The position numbers were made by a program, and so were the translations under genes. DNA of 64,000 bases from Oerskovia flava (lineage in GTDB: Bacteria; Actinomycetota; Actinomycetes; Actinomycetales; Cellulomonadaceae), in assembly GCF_026163685.1 (NCBI RefSeq), contig NZ_JAOXSR010000001.1:558001-622000 (forward strand). Reading direction: 5' to 3'. Below, piece after piece: positions 1 to 9,947 of this stretch; positions within the stretch are counted from its first letter, which is position 1, and every line of letters starts with the position of its first letter. The notes beneath the pieces are model-generated. The model made no database searches. It had not been told where the DNA came from and was given only the letters and a program-made list of their open reading frames with translations.

Positions 1-383
1 AGATCTTCGACGAGACCACGTGCGTGGTACGCGCGATCAGCCGCTGGACGGACTTCTACGCGCACGAGTCGTGCGGCAAGTGCACGCCGTGCCGCGAGGG
101 CACGTACTGGCTCAAGCAGATCCTGCGGCGCGTCGAGGACGGGACGGGGACCGAGGCCGACCTCGACGTCCTGCTCGACACGTGCGACAACATCCTCGGC
201 CGCTCGTTCTGCGCGCTGGGTGACGGTGCGACGTCGCCCATCACGAGCGGGCTGCAGTACTTCCGGGACGAGTTCGAGGCGCACATCACGGGGCGCGGGT
301 GCCCGTTCGACCCCGCGGCCTCGGCGCTCTTCGACCACACCCCGAGGCGTGCCCGGCAGGTCCAGACGGCGGGAGCCCACTGA
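1..383 (+). CDS. nuoF: NADH-quinone oxidoreductase subunit F, C-terminal part (cut by window start)
   Basis: This is the last 126 residues of the flavin-carrying NADH-oxidising subunit of complex I; the start lies before the window. The reading frame runs from base 3. The N3 [4Fe-4S] ligands are visible: the [11 protein letters not shown] motif (Cys codons from base 72) and the fourth ligand in SFCALGDGA (Cys codon 210-212). The end of the family, with DEFEAHI and a short tail, is intact. The stop codon overlaps the ATG of nuoG (ATGA), so the two are probably translationally coupled. Identification is secure; only the missing 5' part is unknown. Confidence 0.97.
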   Translation, partial: IFDETTCVVRAISRWTDFYAHESCGKCTPCREGTYWLKQILRRVEDGTGTEADLDVLLDTCDNILGRSFCALGDGATSPITSGLQYFRDEFEAHITGRGCPFDPAASALFDHTPRRARQVQTAGAH

Positions 384-3142
384 TGACGACGACGACACCG
401 AAGCCCGGCACGCCCGCCGCTCAGCCGCCGCAGGGCAAGGCCCCCGTGCCGGCCGACCAGGTGACGTTCACGATCGACGGCATCGAGATGGCCGTGCCCA
501 AGGGCACGCTCGTCATCCGGGCCGCCGAGCAGGTGGGCATCCAGATCCCGCGGTTCTGCGACCACCCGCTGCTCGCCCCCGCCGGTGCCTGCCGCCAGTG
601 CCTCGTGGAGGTCGCCGCCCCCGACCGTGAGGGCAACGTGCGGCCGATGCCCAAGCCGCAGGCGTCCTGCACGCTCGAGGCGACGGCCGGAATGGTCGTG
701 CAGACCCAGCGCACCTCGGCCGTCGCCGAGAAGGCGCAGCACGGGGTGATGGAGCTGCTGCTCATCAACCACCCGCTCGACTGCCCGGTGTGCGACAAGG
801 GCGGCGAGTGCCCCCTGCAGAACCAGGCGATGAGCAACGGCCGCGCCACGAGCCGGTTCGTCGACGTCAAGCGCACGTTCCCCAAGCCGATCGCGATCTC
901 GACCGAGATCCTGCTCGACCGTGAGCGCTGTGTCCTGTGCCAGCGCTGCACCCGCTTCTCCGCCGAGATCGCCGGCGACGCGTTTATCGACCTGCAGAAG
1001 CGCGGGGCGCAGCAGCAGATCGGCCGGTTCGACGAGAACGTGCTCGGGTTCGCCGAGCCTGCGGGTCCGTCCGACGGGCGCACGGACGAGGGCGCGCTGC
1101 TGCGCGGCCCTGCCGACGAGTACGCGAGCCAGTCGCGCGGGCGCGACGGCGAGCGGCCGGTCGGGCTCGCGCTCGAGGACGAGTCGGGGCTGCCCTTCGC
1201 GTCGTACTTCTCGGGCAACACCGTGCAGATCTGCCCCGTGGGCGCGCTCACCGGCGCCGCCTACCGCTTCCGGTCCCGGCCGTTTGACCTGGTCTCCACC
1301 CCGTCGGTCGCGGAGCACGACGCGTGCGGCTCGGCGATCCGGATCGACCACCGTCGCGGCACCGTGCTGCGGCGGCTCGCGGGCGACGACCCCGTGGTCA
1401 ACGAGGAGTGGATCACCGACAAGGACCGCTTCGCGTTCGCGTGGCAGAGCGCTCCGGACCGCCTGACGCACCCCCTCGTGCGCGACCGTCACGTGGACGC
1501 CGCCGGACGCACGACCCGCGGTGAGCTGCGGCCGGCCTCCTGGGCCGAGGCCCTCGAGGTCGCGGCGGACTCGCTGCGCGCAGCGGTCGACGCCGGCGGC
1601 GTCGGTGTGCTGCCGGGCGGTCGGCTCACGCTCGAGGACGCCTACGCGTACGCGAAGTTCGCGCGCGTCGTCCTGGGGACCCACGACGTCGACCACCGCG
1701 CTCGTGCGCACTCCGCGGAGGAGGCCCAGTTCCTCGCCCACGCGGTGGCGGGCACGGGCATCGGCGTGACGTTCGGCGAGCTGGAGAAGGCGCCCGCGGT
1801 CCTCCTCGTCGGCCTCGAGGCCGAGGAGGAGGCGGGCGTGACCTTCCTGCGCCTGCGCAAGGGCGCCACGCGCCACGGTCTCAAGGTGTACTCGATCGCG
1901 CCGTTCGCCAGCCGCGGCCTCGAGCGCTGCCACGGGACGCTGCTGCCCGCGGCCCCCGGGACCGAGGCGGAGTGGCTCGACGGCATCGCCGGCGGGTCGG
2001 GCACCCTCGACGCCGCCTCGCAGCTCTCGGACGCCGCCGACGCGCTGCGCGAGCCCGGTGCCGTCATCCTCGTCGGCGAGCGGCTCGCGACCACGCCGGG
2101 CGGCTACTCCGCGGTGCTGCGCGCCGCGCAGGGCACCGGGGCACGCGTCGCCTGGATCCCGCGTCGCGCGGGGGAGCGCGGCGCCGTCGAGGCCGGGACC
2201 CTGCCGGGGCTCCTGCCGGGCGGTCGGCCGGTGGCCGACCCCGCGGCCCGGGTCGACGTCGCCGCCGCCTGGGGCGTCGACCACCTCCCCGAGTCTCCGG
2301 GGCGGGACACGGGGGAGATCCTCGACGCGCTCTCGGTGGGCCAGCTCGCCGGCGTGGTCGTCGGCGGCCTCGAGCTCGCCGACCTGCCCGACCCCGACCA
2401 CGCGCGACGCGCGCTCGCCGCGGCCGCCGTCGTCGTCAGCCTCGAGGTGCGGCGCTCCGAGGTGTCCGACCTCGCCGACGTCGTGCTCCCGGTGGCTCCG
2501 CCGGTCGAGAAGCAGGGGACCTTCTGCAGCTGGGAGGGCCGCCTGCGCCCGTTCCCCGCGGCGCTCGAGTCCTCCGCCATGCCCGACCACCGCGTGCTCG
2601 ATGCCCTCGCCGATGCCGCCGGGGCGACGCTCGGCACCCGCACGGTCGACGACGTCCGGCGCGAGCTCGACGAGCTCGGCGGCTGGGACGGTGCCCGGGC
2701 CGAGGCCCCGGCCGTCGAGGCCGCCGAGCCGCCCGCCGTCGCTCCCGGCACCGCCGTGCTCGCGGGCTGGCGCCTGCTGCTCGACGCCGGTCGCGGCCAG
2801 GACGGCGAGCGTTTCCTCGCCGGGACCGCGAAGAGGCCCGTGGCGCGGCTGTCGGCCGCGACGGCTGCCGCCGTCGACGTGTTCGACGGCGAACTCGTCC
2901 GCGTCGCGACGGACCGCGGGTCCGTCACGCTGCCCGTGGTCGTGACCGACATGGTGGACCACGTCGTGTGGCTGCCGCTGCGGTCGGCCGGGTCGTTCGT
3001 CCACGAGTCGCTGGCGGCCGGTCCCGGCGCGCTCGTGACGCTCGCCCCGGGGGCCTCCGCCGACGTGTCGCAAGGAGCGAGGGGTATGAGTCACCCAGGG
3101 TCTGGCAGCACGACCACGACGGACGAGGGGAGGCAGGCGTGA
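383..3142 (+). CDS. nuoG: NADH-quinone oxidoreductase subunit G lacking the N7 cluster ligands
   Basis: This is the large iron-sulfur subunit of the complex I peripheral arm (919 aa, ATG overlapping the nuoF stop). The N-terminus is a [2Fe-2S] ferredoxin domain (Cys in CDHPLL, CRQC and ASCTLEA). It is followed by the Hxxx[11 protein letters not shown] cluster motif and the N4 motif CVLCQRC plus QICPVGAL. The C-terminal 600 residues are the degenerate molybdopterin-oxidoreductase-like domain. The N7 site should read C-x2-C-x3-C-x27-C after STPSV. Here those exact positions are Ala310, Asp313, Ser317 and Thr345, so N7 cannot form. N7 lies off the main electron path, so the enzyme is probably still active. 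The surrounding sequence ([17 protein letters not shown]) is normal, which argues against sequencing error. Confidence 0.96.
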   Translation: MTTTTPKPGTPAAQPPQGKAPVPADQVTFTIDGIEMAVPKGTLVIRAAEQVGIQIPRFCDHPLLAPAGACRQCLVEVAAPDREGNVRPMPKPQASCTLEATAGMVVQTQRTSAVAEKAQHGVMELLLINHPLDCPVCDKGGECPLQNQAMSNGRATSRFVDVKRTFPKPIAISTEILLDRERCVLCQRCTRFSAEIAGDAFIDLQKRGAQQQIGRFDENVLGFAEPAGPSDGRTDEGALLRGPADEYASQSRGRDGERPVGLALEDESGLPFASYFSGNTVQICPVGALTGAAYRFRSRPFDLVSTPSVAEHDACGSAIRIDHRRGTVLRRLAGDDPVVNEEWITDKDRFAFAWQSAPDRLTHPLVRDRHVDAAGRTTRGELRPASWAEALEVAADSLRAAVDAGGVGVLPGGRLTLEDAYAYAKFARVVLGTHDVDHRARAHSAEEAQFLAHAVAGTGIGVTFGELEKAPAVLLVGLEAEEEAGVTFLRLRKGATRHGLKVYSIAPFASRGLERCHGTLLPAAPGTEAEWLDGIAGGSGTLDAASQLSDAADALREPGAVILVGERLATTPGGYSAVLRAAQGTGARVAWIPRRAGERGAVEAGTLPGLLPGGRPVADPAARVDVAAAWGVDHLPESPGRDTGEILDALSVGQLAGVVVGGLELADLPDPDHARRALAAAAVVVSLEVRRSEVSDLADVVLPVAPPVEKQGTFCSWEGRLRPFPAALESSAMPDHRVLDALADAAGATLGTRTVDDVRRELDELGGWDGARAEAPAVEAAEPPAVAPGTAVLAGWRLLLDAGRGQDGERFLAGTAKRPVARLSAATAAAVDVFDGELVRVATDRGSVTLPVVVTDMVDHVVWLPLRSAGSFVHESLAAGPGALVTLAPGASADVSQGARGMSHPGSGSTTTTDEGRQA

Positions 3143-4467
3143 TCACCGCCGCAACCGTCCCCGGCGTCTCCGCGGACTTCTCGAACGACACGTTCTGGAC
3201 GTACCTCGTCAAGGCCGTCCTCATCATCGTCTTCCTGCTGACGAGCGTGCTCGTCGCGATCTGGTTCGAGCGCAAGGTCGTCGCCCGGATGCAGGTCCGG
3301 CCGGGCCCGAACGTGCACGGCCCGTTCGGCCTGCTCCAGTCGCTCGCCGACGCGATGAAGCTCCTTCTCAAGGAGGACATCACCGTCAAGGCGGCCGACA
3401 AGTTCGTCTACCTGCTGGCCCCGATGATCGCGGTGTTCTGCTCGCTGCTGACGTTCGCGGTGATCCCGTTCGGGCCCGAGGTCCGGATCCCGTTCACCGA
3501 CTTCGTCACGCCGGCCCAGCTCACCGACTTCCCCGTCGCGGTCCTGTACTTCCTCGCGTGCGCGTCGGTCGGTGTCTACGGCATCGTGCTCGGCGGCTGG
3601 TCGTCCGGGTCGACGTACCCGCTGCTCGGCTCCGTGCGCTCGACCGCCCAGGTCATCAGCTACGAGCTCGCCATGGGCCTCGCGCTCGTCGGTGTCTTCA
3701 TCATGGCGGGGTCGATGTCGACGTCGCAGATCGTCGACTCCCAGGAACAGCTGTGGTGGGCGCTGCCGCTCCTGCCGGCGTTCGTCATCTACGTCATCGC
3801 GATGATCGGCGAGACGAACCGCCTGCCGTTCGACCTCCCCGAGGCCGAGGGCGAGCTCGTCTCCGGCTACATGACCGAGTACTCGTCGATGAAGTTCGCG
3901 TGGTTCTTCCTCGCGGAGTACATCAACATGATCAACGTCTCGGCGATCGCCACGACGCTGTTCCTCGGCGGGTGGCGTGCGCCGTGGCCGCTGTCCGCGG
4001 TCAACGACGGCATGTTCAACGAGGGCTGGTGGCCGATCCTCTGGTTCCTCGTGAAGATGTGGGGCTTTATGTTCCTCTTCGTGTGGGTCCGCGGCACGCT
4101 CCTGCGCCTGCGCTACGACCAGTTCATGAAGTTCGGCTGGACGCGCCTCATCCCCTTCGCGCTCGCCTGGATCGTGCTGCTGGCGCTCACCCAGGGTGCC
4201 CGCCAGTTCCTCGAGATCGACACCACCACGATCCTCGTCGTCGGCGGGGTGATCGCCGTGATCGCGATCGCGGTCCTGTGGTTCTGGCCGGAGAAGAAGC
4301 CGGCCGCCGCCGAGCCCCCGCCGTTCGACGCCTTCGCGGGCGGCTTCCCCGTCCCGCCGCTGCCGGGGCAGCAGCTCCCGCCCTCGCCGCGCCGCGGCCG
4401 GGCACTGGTGCCCGAGACCGCCGACGACACCCAGACCGAGACCACCGAGGAGGCAGATCGTGGCTGA
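3139..4467 (+). CDS. nuoH: NADH-quinone oxidoreductase subunit H
   Basis: This is the membrane-arm subunit that, with the peripheral arm, forms the quinone-binding cavity of complex I (442 aa). The GTG start overlaps the nuoG stop (GTGA). Family signatures are present: [17 protein letters not shown] early on, [32 protein letters not shown], and the cavity motif [20 protein letters not shown]. About eight hydrophobic segments follow in the usual order. The C-terminus has a Pro/Ala-rich cytoplasmic tail of roughly 60 residues, common in actinobacterial NuoH. It overlaps nuoI by 8 bases. Confidence 0.97.
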   Translation: MITAATVPGVSADFSNDTFWTYLVKAVLIIVFLLTSVLVAIWFERKVVARMQVRPGPNVHGPFGLLQSLADAMKLLLKEDITVKAADKFVYLLAPMIAVFCSLLTFAVIPFGPEVRIPFTDFVTPAQLTDFPVAVLYFLACASVGVYGIVLGGWSSGSTYPLLGSVRSTAQVISYELAMGLALVGVFIMAGSMSTSQIVDSQEQLWWALPLLPAFVIYVIAMIGETNRLPFDLPEAEGELVSGYMTEYSSMKFAWFFLAEYINMINVSAIATTLFLGGWRAPWPLSAVNDGMFNEGWWPILWFLVKMWGFMFLFVWVRGTLLRLRYDQFMKFGWTRLIPFALAWIVLLALTQGARQFLEIDTTTILVVGGVIAVIAIAVLWFWPEKKPAAAEPPPFDAFAGGFPVPPLPGQQLPPSPRRGRALVPETADDTQTETTEEADRG

Positions 4468-5125
4468 GGAGCCGTACGAGCCGCTCGTGCCGAGGAAGAA
4501 GGGCGTCGCGGACCTGTTCGCGCCGGTCGCCGGCTTCGGCGTGACCTTCGCGTCCATGTTCAAGCCGACGGTGACCGAGCAGTACCCGTTCGAGAAGGTC
4601 CCGACCAAGCCGCGCTACCACGGCCGCCACCAGCTCAACCGCTACGCGGACGGGCTGGAGAAGTGCATCGGCTGCGAGCTGTGCGCGTGGGCCTGCCCCG
4701 CGGACGCGATCTACGTCGAGGGCGCGGACAACGCCGACCTGCCCGACGGCGCGCACCGCTCCCCGGGCGAGCGGTACGGCAGCGTCTACCAGATCAACTA
4801 CCTGCGCTGCATCTTCTGCGGGCTGTGCATCGAGGCGTGCCCGACGCGTGCTCTGACGATGACCAACGAGTTCGAGCTGGCCGGACCCACGCGTGCCGGG
4901 CTCATCTGGGAGAAGGACGACCTGCTCGCGCCGCTGCGCGACGGGATGCTCGCCGCGCCGCACCCGATGGTGCCCGGGACGACCGACACCGACTACTACC
5001 GCGGCGAGGTGAGCGGCCCCGTGCCCGAGCAGGTCGACTGGGTGCGCGAGCACCGTCCCGACGACCCGAGCCTCCCGCCCACGCCGCCCCCGCCGGCGCC
5101 CGAGGTCCGGAAGGTGGTCCGGTGA
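4460..5125 (+). CDS. nuoI: NADH-quinone oxidoreductase subunit I
   Basis: This is the two-cluster ferredoxin-like subunit that passes electrons from NuoG to cluster N2 (221 aa, GTG start inside the end of nuoH). Both [4Fe-4S] motifs are complete: [16 protein letters not shown] near residue 70 and [16 protein letters not shown] near residue 115. The C-terminal 60 residues are a Pro-rich extension. Its stop overlaps the GTG of nuoJ. Confidence 0.97.
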   Translation: MAEEPYEPLVPRKKGVADLFAPVAGFGVTFASMFKPTVTEQYPFEKVPTKPRYHGRHQLNRYADGLEKCIGCELCAWACPADAIYVEGADNADLPDGAHRSPGERYGSVYQINYLRCIFCGLCIEACPTRALTMTNEFELAGPTRAGLIWEKDDLLAPLRDGMLAAPHPMVPGTTDTDYYRGEVSGPVPEQVDWVREHRPDDPSLPPTPPPPAPEVRKVVR

Positions 5126-6006
5126 CCGCGTCCACCGGCGAGGCGGTGCTGTTCTGGGTCCTCGCCCCGCTCATGGTCGTGGCCGCGCTCGGCCTGCTGT
5201 TCACGCGCAAGGCCGTGCACGCCGCGATCAGCGTCGTGTTCGTCATGATCAGCCTCGCGATCCTCTACATCGCGCAGGAGGCGCCGTTCCTCGGCGTCGT
5301 GCAGATCGTGGTCTATACGGGCGCCGTCATGATGCTCTTCCTGTTCGTGCTCATGCTCGTCGGGGTGGACGCGTCGGACTCGCTGGTCGAGACCATCAAG
5401 GGCCAGCGCTGGATCGGTGTGCTGCTCGGGCTCGGCCTGGGGTCGGTCCTCGTCGGGGTCGTCGCCCAGACGGCGTTCCCGCCGTCGGTGGGGCTCACCG
5501 AGGCCAACGCCGTCACCAACCCGGTGGCGCTCGCCCGGATCCTGTTCTCCGACTACGTCTTCGCCATGGAGGTCGTCGGGATCCTGCTCGTCACGGCCGC
5601 CGTCGCCGCGCTGGTCCTCACGCACAAGCGCCGCCTCTCCCCGAGGATCGGCCAGCGCGAGGTCGCGGACGCGAAGGTCTCTGCCCTCGCCACGGGCGGG
5701 CGGCTGACGCCGCTGCCCGCGCCCGGTGTCTACGCGCAGAACAACGCCATGGACACCCCGGCGCTCGACCCCCAGGGGCGGCCGATCGAGCTCTCGGTCT
5801 CGCGCGTGCTGCGCATCCGGGGCCAGGAGCGCTCGGCCGGGACGATCCTCGCCGCCGAGCGGGACGTGCTGCTCGAGCACGAGCCCGAGCGGGCGCTGCC
5901 CGCCCTGCGGGCGGACACGTCCGTGGACGCCTCTGCGGACACGACCGCCGGGGCAGCAGCGGACGACGCCGACGGTGCCGACACCTCTGACCGGCAGGAG
6001 CGCTGA
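5122..6006 (+). CDS. nuoJ: NADH-quinone oxidoreductase subunit J
   Basis: This is a membrane-arm subunit of complex I (294 aa) next to NuoK and NuoH. The GTG start overlaps the nuoI stop. Five hydrophobic segments occupy roughly residues 8-190, including the conserved stretch [19 protein letters not shown] around the pi-bulge helix TM3. The last 100 residues are a hydrophilic, acidic, Asp/Ala-rich tail absent from enterobacterial NuoJ but usual in actinobacteria. Confidence 0.95.
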   Translation: MTASTGEAVLFWVLAPLMVVAALGLLFTRKAVHAAISVVFVMISLAILYIAQEAPFLGVVQIVVYTGAVMMLFLFVLMLVGVDASDSLVETIKGQRWIGVLLGLGLGSVLVGVVAQTAFPPSVGLTEANAVTNPVALARILFSDYVFAMEVVGILLVTAAVAALVLTHKRRLSPRIGQREVADAKVSALATGGRLTPLPAPGVYAQNNAMDTPALDPQGRPIELSVSRVLRIRGQERSAGTILAAERDVLLEHEPERALPALRADTSVDASADTTAGAAADDADGADTSDRQER

Positions 6007-6007
6007 C

Positions 6008-6307
6008 ATGGAGCTGTCGAACTACCTCTACCTCGCCGCGATCCTCTTCGCGATCGGTGCCACGACCGTTCTGCTGCGCCGCAACGCGATCATCGTGTTC
6101 ATGGGCGTCGAGCTCATGCTCAACGCCACGAACCTCGCGTTCGTGACCTTCGCGCGGATCCACGGCGACCTCACCGGTCAGGTCGTCGCGTTCTTCGTCA
6201 TGGTCGTCGCGGCGGCCGAGGTCGTGGTGGGTCTCGCGATCATCGTCGCCATCTTCCGTACCCGCCGGTCGGCCTCGGTCGACGACGTCAACCTGCTGAA
6301 GAACTGA
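6008..6307 (+). CDS. nuoK: NADH-quinone oxidoreductase subunit K
   Basis: This small three-helix membrane subunit (99 aa) is MrpC-like and takes part in proton transfer. It has the family length and signatures: [17 protein letters not shown], the [13 protein letters not shown] helix with the conserved Glu, and [15 protein letters not shown] with the second conserved Glu. It lies 1 base after nuoJ and 10 bases before nuoL. Confidence 0.97.
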   Translation: MELSNYLYLAAILFAIGATTVLLRRNAIIVFMGVELMLNATNLAFVTFARIHGDLTGQVVAFFVMVVAAAEVVVGLAIIVAIFRTRRSASVDDVNLLKN

Positions 6308-6317
6308 GAGGGCCGGA

Positions 6318-8348
6318 ATGCTGTCGTCAGCCATCGGGCCGACCGAGATCGTGGTCGCCACCGACGTGGTGCCCCCGGGCCTCCAGCTCGCACCCCTGCT
6401 CGTCCTGCTGCCGCTCGTCGGTGCCGCGATCCTGCTCCTCGCGGGCCGGCGGAGCGACCGCTGGGGGGCCTGGTTCGGCGTCGCGACGTCGGCCGGTGCC
6501 TTCGCGGTCGCCGTCGCGGTGGTCGTGACGATGCTCGGCCTGCCGGCCGAGGAGCGGGTCGTGGACCACCGTCTCTTCGACTGGATCTCCGCGGGGGGCC
6601 TCGACGTCGCGGTCGGCATGCGGATCGACCCGCTGTCGATGACGTTCGTCCTGCTCGTGACGTTCGTCGGGACGCTCATCCACGTCTACGCGGTCGCCTA
6701 CATGGCGCACGACCAGGACCGGCGGCGCTTCTTCGCGTACCTCAACCTGTTCGTGGCGGCGATGCTGATCCTCGTCCTCGCCGACTCGTTCCTGCTGCTC
6801 TTCGTCGGCTGGGAGGGTGTGGGCCTCGCGTCCTACCTGCTCATCGGCTTCTGGAACCACCGCCGCGACTACGCGGTGGCGGCGAAGAAGGCGTTCGTCA
6901 TGAACCGCATCGGCGACCTGGGCCTCATCGCGGCGCTCATGCTGATGTTCGCGACCTTCGGCGCGGTGGACTTCGCGACGGTGTTCGAGCAGGCTCCGGC
7001 CGCGGACGTCGCTCTGCTCACCGCGACCGGCCTCGCGCTGCTCGTCGCGGCGTGCGGCAAGTCGGCCCAGTTCCCGCTGCAGGCGTGGCTCGGGGACGCG
7101 ATGGCGGGCCCGACGCCGGTCTCCGCCCTCATCCACGCGGCCACCATGGTCACGGCGGGCGTCTACCTCGTGGTGCGCTCGGCGCCGATCTTCGAGGGCG
7201 CGCCGACCGCGCAGCTCGTCGTCGTCATCGTCGGTGGTGTCACCCTGTTGTTCGGGGCGATCGTGGGCTGCGCCAAGGACGACATCAAGAAGGCGCTCGC
7301 CGCCTCCACGATGTCCCAGATCGGGTACATGATCCTCGCCGCGGGCCTCGGCCCGATCGGCTACGCGTTCGCGATCTTCCACCTCGTCACGCACGGGTTC
7401 TTCAAGGCCGGGATGTTCCTCGGCGCGGGGTCGGTCATGCACGGCATGGGCGACGAGGTGAACATGCGGCGCTTCGGCGCGCTGCGCACCTCGATGAAGG
7501 TCACGTGGATCACGTTCGGCCTCGGCTGGCTCGCGATCCTCGGCGTCCCCCCGTTCTCCGGCTTCTGGAGCAAGGACAAGATCATCGAGGCCGCTTTCGT
7601 GCCGGTCGACGGCGAGCCGTGGCGCGCCTGGGTGTTCGGCGGCGTCGCGCTCCTCGGTGCCGGCATCACCGCGTTCTACATGTCGCGGCTGTTCTTCATG
7701 ACGTTCCACGGCGAGCGCCGCTGGAACGACGGGTCGGGAGACGAGCACGGCCGCGGGCCGCGGGACGGCGTCGTGCAGCACCCGCACGAGTCGCCCCGCC
7801 TGATGACGGTGCCGATGATCGTCCTCGCGGTCGGGTCGGTCGCGCTCGGTGGCCTGCTCGCGTTCGGGGACGGGTTCGTGCACTGGCTGGAGCCCGTCAC
7901 CGGCCACGCCGCGCACGAGGACCCGGTCCTGCCGGTGTGGCTGATCATCACGCTCACGCTCGTGCTCGTGGCACTCGGCGTGCTGCTGGCCTGGCGCCGA
8001 TACGTGACGACCCGCGTCCCCGTGGCGGTCCCGCGGGGATCGGTCCTCACCCGCGCCGCCCGTCGCGACCTGTACCAGGACGACGTCAACGAGGCGGTCG
8101 TCATGCGCCCGGGCCAGTACCTGACCCGCTCGCTCGTGTACGCCGACCGGCAGATGGTCGACGGCGGGTGGATGGGCCTGGCAGGCCTCGTCGGCTCGAT
8201 CGGGGAGAGGGTGCGCGGCATGCAGAACGGATTCGTCCGGTCCTACGCGGCGATCATGCTCGCCGGCCTCCTGGTGGTGATCGCGGTGGTCCTCGCCCTG
8301 TCGGGCGGAGCAGACGCCACCGACGCCCTGACCGGTCCGACGAGCTGA
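6318..8348 (+). CDS. nuoL: NADH-quinone oxidoreductase subunit L
   Basis: This is the distal antiporter-like proton-pumping subunit (676 aa). The Mrp/NADH-Q core is clear: [36 protein letters not shown] with the key Glu, the lysine helix [33 protein letters not shown], and [19 protein letters not shown]. About sixteen hydrophobic segments are seen. The C-terminal region should be the long lateral helix plus anchoring TM. It is 10 bases from nuoK and 12 from nuoM. Confidence 0.97.
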   Translation: MLSSAIGPTEIVVATDVVPPGLQLAPLLVLLPLVGAAILLLAGRRSDRWGAWFGVATSAGAFAVAVAVVVTMLGLPAEERVVDHRLFDWISAGGLDVAVGMRIDPLSMTFVLLVTFVGTLIHVYAVAYMAHDQDRRRFFAYLNLFVAAMLILVLADSFLLLFVGWEGVGLASYLLIGFWNHRRDYAVAAKKAFVMNRIGDLGLIAALMLMFATFGAVDFATVFEQAPAADVALLTATGLALLVAACGKSAQFPLQAWLGDAMAGPTPVSALIHAATMVTAGVYLVVRSAPIFEGAPTAQLVVVIVGGVTLLFGAIVGCAKDDIKKALAASTMSQIGYMILAAGLGPIGYAFAIFHLVTHGFFKAGMFLGAGSVMHGMGDEVNMRRFGALRTSMKVTWITFGLGWLAILGVPPFSGFWSKDKIIEAAFVPVDGEPWRAWVFGGVALLGAGITAFYMSRLFFMTFHGERRWNDGSGDEHGRGPRDGVVQHPHESPRLMTVPMIVLAVGSVALGGLLAFGDGFVHWLEPVTGHAAHEDPVLPVWLIITLTLVLVALGVLLAWRRYVTTRVPVAVPRGSVLTRAARRDLYQDDVNEAVVMRPGQYLTRSLVYADRQMVDGGWMGLAGLVGSIGERVRGMQNGFVRSYAAIMLAGLLVVIAVVLALSGGADATDALTGPTS

Positions 8349-8360
8349 GGGGACACCATC

Positions 8361-9947
8361 ATGTCGACACAGATTCCTTGGCTCACGCTGCTCGTCGCCT
8401 GGCCGCTCGTGGGTGCGGCCGCCGTCTGGCTCACCACGCTCCTGCCCGTGCGCACGACCGGGGTGCGGGCCGTGCGCGGCGTCGCCCTCGGCGCGTCGCT
8501 CGTGCAGGTCGCGCTCCTCGTCGCCGCCTTCACGGCGTTCGACACCTCGACCGCCGGCACGCACCAGCTCGTCGAGACCTACCCCTGGATCCCGCAGCTC
8601 GGCGTGAGCTACGCGCTCGGCGTCGACGGGGTGGCGCTGCTGCTCGTCGCGCTGTCGGTCGTGCTCGTGCCCCTGGTGATCCTCGCGGCGTGGCGCGAGC
8701 AGGGTGAGGACGCCCGCAAGCTGAGGCACTACCTCGCGCTCGTCCTCGTGCTCGAGGCGCTGATGGTCGCGGTCTTCGCGGCTCGCGACGTGTTCTTCTT
8801 CTACGTCGTGTTCGAGGCCATGCTGGTGCCCGTCTACTTCATGATCGGCGGGTTCGGGGGCGGGGCGCAGCGCCGGTACGCCGCGGTGAAGTTCCTCTTG
8901 TTCTCCCTCGCGGGCGGGCTCATCATGCTCGCGGCGGTCGTCGGCCTGTACTTCTGGGGCCCCGGAGGGGAGCAGGCGTACCTCACGGACAACCTCGTGG
9001 CGAGCCTCGCCGCGCAGCCTGCCGACCCGGTGGCCGAGCGGTTGCTCTTCCTCGGGTTCTTCCTCGCCTTCGCGATCAAGGCGCCGCTGTTTCCGGTGCA
9101 CACCTGGCTGCCCGACGCGGCGCAGCACGCCCCGGCAGGGACCTCCACCCTGCTCGTGGGTGTGCTCGACAAGGTCGGCACCTTCGGCATGCTCACGCTG
9201 TGCCTGCCGCTCTTCCCGGAGGCCAGCCGCTGGGCGGCACCGGCGATCGTCGTCCTCGCGGTCGTGTCGATCCTCTACGGCGCGCTCATGGCGATCGGGC
9301 AGTCCGACATCATGCGGCTCATCGCGTACACGTCGGTCTCCCACTTCGGGTTCATCGTGCTCGGCATCTTCGCCTTCACGTCGCTGAGCATCTCCGGCTC
9401 GTCGCTCTACATGGTCAACCACGGGATCTCGACGGGTGCGCTGTTCCTCATCGCCGGGTTCCTCGTCGCCCGGCACCCGCAGCGATCGCAACGGGTCGAG
9501 GACTACGGCGGCCTGCAGCGCGTGACCCCGGTGCTGGCCGGCACGTTCCTCGTGGCGGGCCTGTCCGCCCTGTCGCTGCCGGGGCTGTCTACGTTCGTCA
9601 GCGAGATCATGGTGCTCGTCGGGACGTTCGCGGCCAGCCGCCCCGCGGCGCTCGTTGCGGCCCTCGGCGTCGTCCTCGCCGCGCTGTACGTGCTGCTGAC
9701 CTACCAGCGGGTGTTCACCGGCCCGGTGCCCACCGGTCTCGAGGCGCTGCCCGACCTGGGCGCCCGCGAGAAGTGGGTGGCGGGTGTCCTGGTCGCCGGC
9801 CTGCTGGTCCTCGGGTTCTACCCCGCCCCGGCCCTCGAGCTCGTGCGGGAGCCGGCCGAGGTCACCATGACCACCCTGGGCGCGGTCGGGATCACCGACC
9901 CGTCCGCCGACATCGAACTCCTCGCCGGTGAAGGGAGCGACTCGTGA
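8361..9947 (+). CDS. nuoM: NADH-quinone oxidoreductase subunit M
   Basis: This is the second antiporter-like proton-pumping subunit (528 aa, ATG start). Typical signatures are FYVVFEAMLVPVYFMIGGFGG with the conserved Glu, FLAFAIKAPLFPVHTWLPDAAQHAP and MRLIAYTSVSHFGFI. Around fourteen hydrophobic segments are present. The last four bases overlap the GTG of nuoN. Length and order are normal for actinobacteria. Confidence 0.97.
   Translation: MSTQIPWLTLLVAWPLVGAAAVWLTTLLPVRTTGVRAVRGVALGASLVQVALLVAAFTAFDTSTAGTHQLVETYPWIPQLGVSYALGVDGVALLLVALSVVLVPLVILAAWREQGEDARKLRHYLALVLVLEALMVAVFAARDVFFFYVVFEAMLVPVYFMIGGFGGGAQRRYAAVKFLLFSLAGGLIMLAAVVGLYFWGPGGEQAYLTDNLVASLAAQPADPVAERLLFLGFFLAFAIKAPLFPVHTWLPDAAQHAPAGTSTLLVGVLDKVGTFGMLTLCLPLFPEASRWAAPAIVVLAVVSILYGALMAIGQSDIMRLIAYTSVSHFGFIVLGIFAFTSLSISGSSLYMVNHGISTGALFLIAGFLVARHPQRSQRVEDYGGLQRVTPVLAGTFLVAGLSALSLPGLSTFVSEIMVLVGTFAASRPAALVAALGVVLAALYVLLTYQRVFTGPVPTGLEALPDLGAREKWVAGVLVAGLLVLGFYPAPALELVREPAEVTMTTLGAVGITDPSADIELLAGEGSDS

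Noticed and set aside
56-3094. 1,012-residue open frame on the minus strand opposite nuoG
   Set aside because: It is an Arg/Gly/Asp-rich shadow of nuoG caused by high G+C at third codon positions; no domain or start signal is seen.
6327-9491. 1,054-residue open frame on the minus strand opposite nuoL and nuoM
   Set aside because: Its composition (Arg, Asp, Glu, His runs) is that of an antisense shadow; both plus-strand genes are unmistakable.
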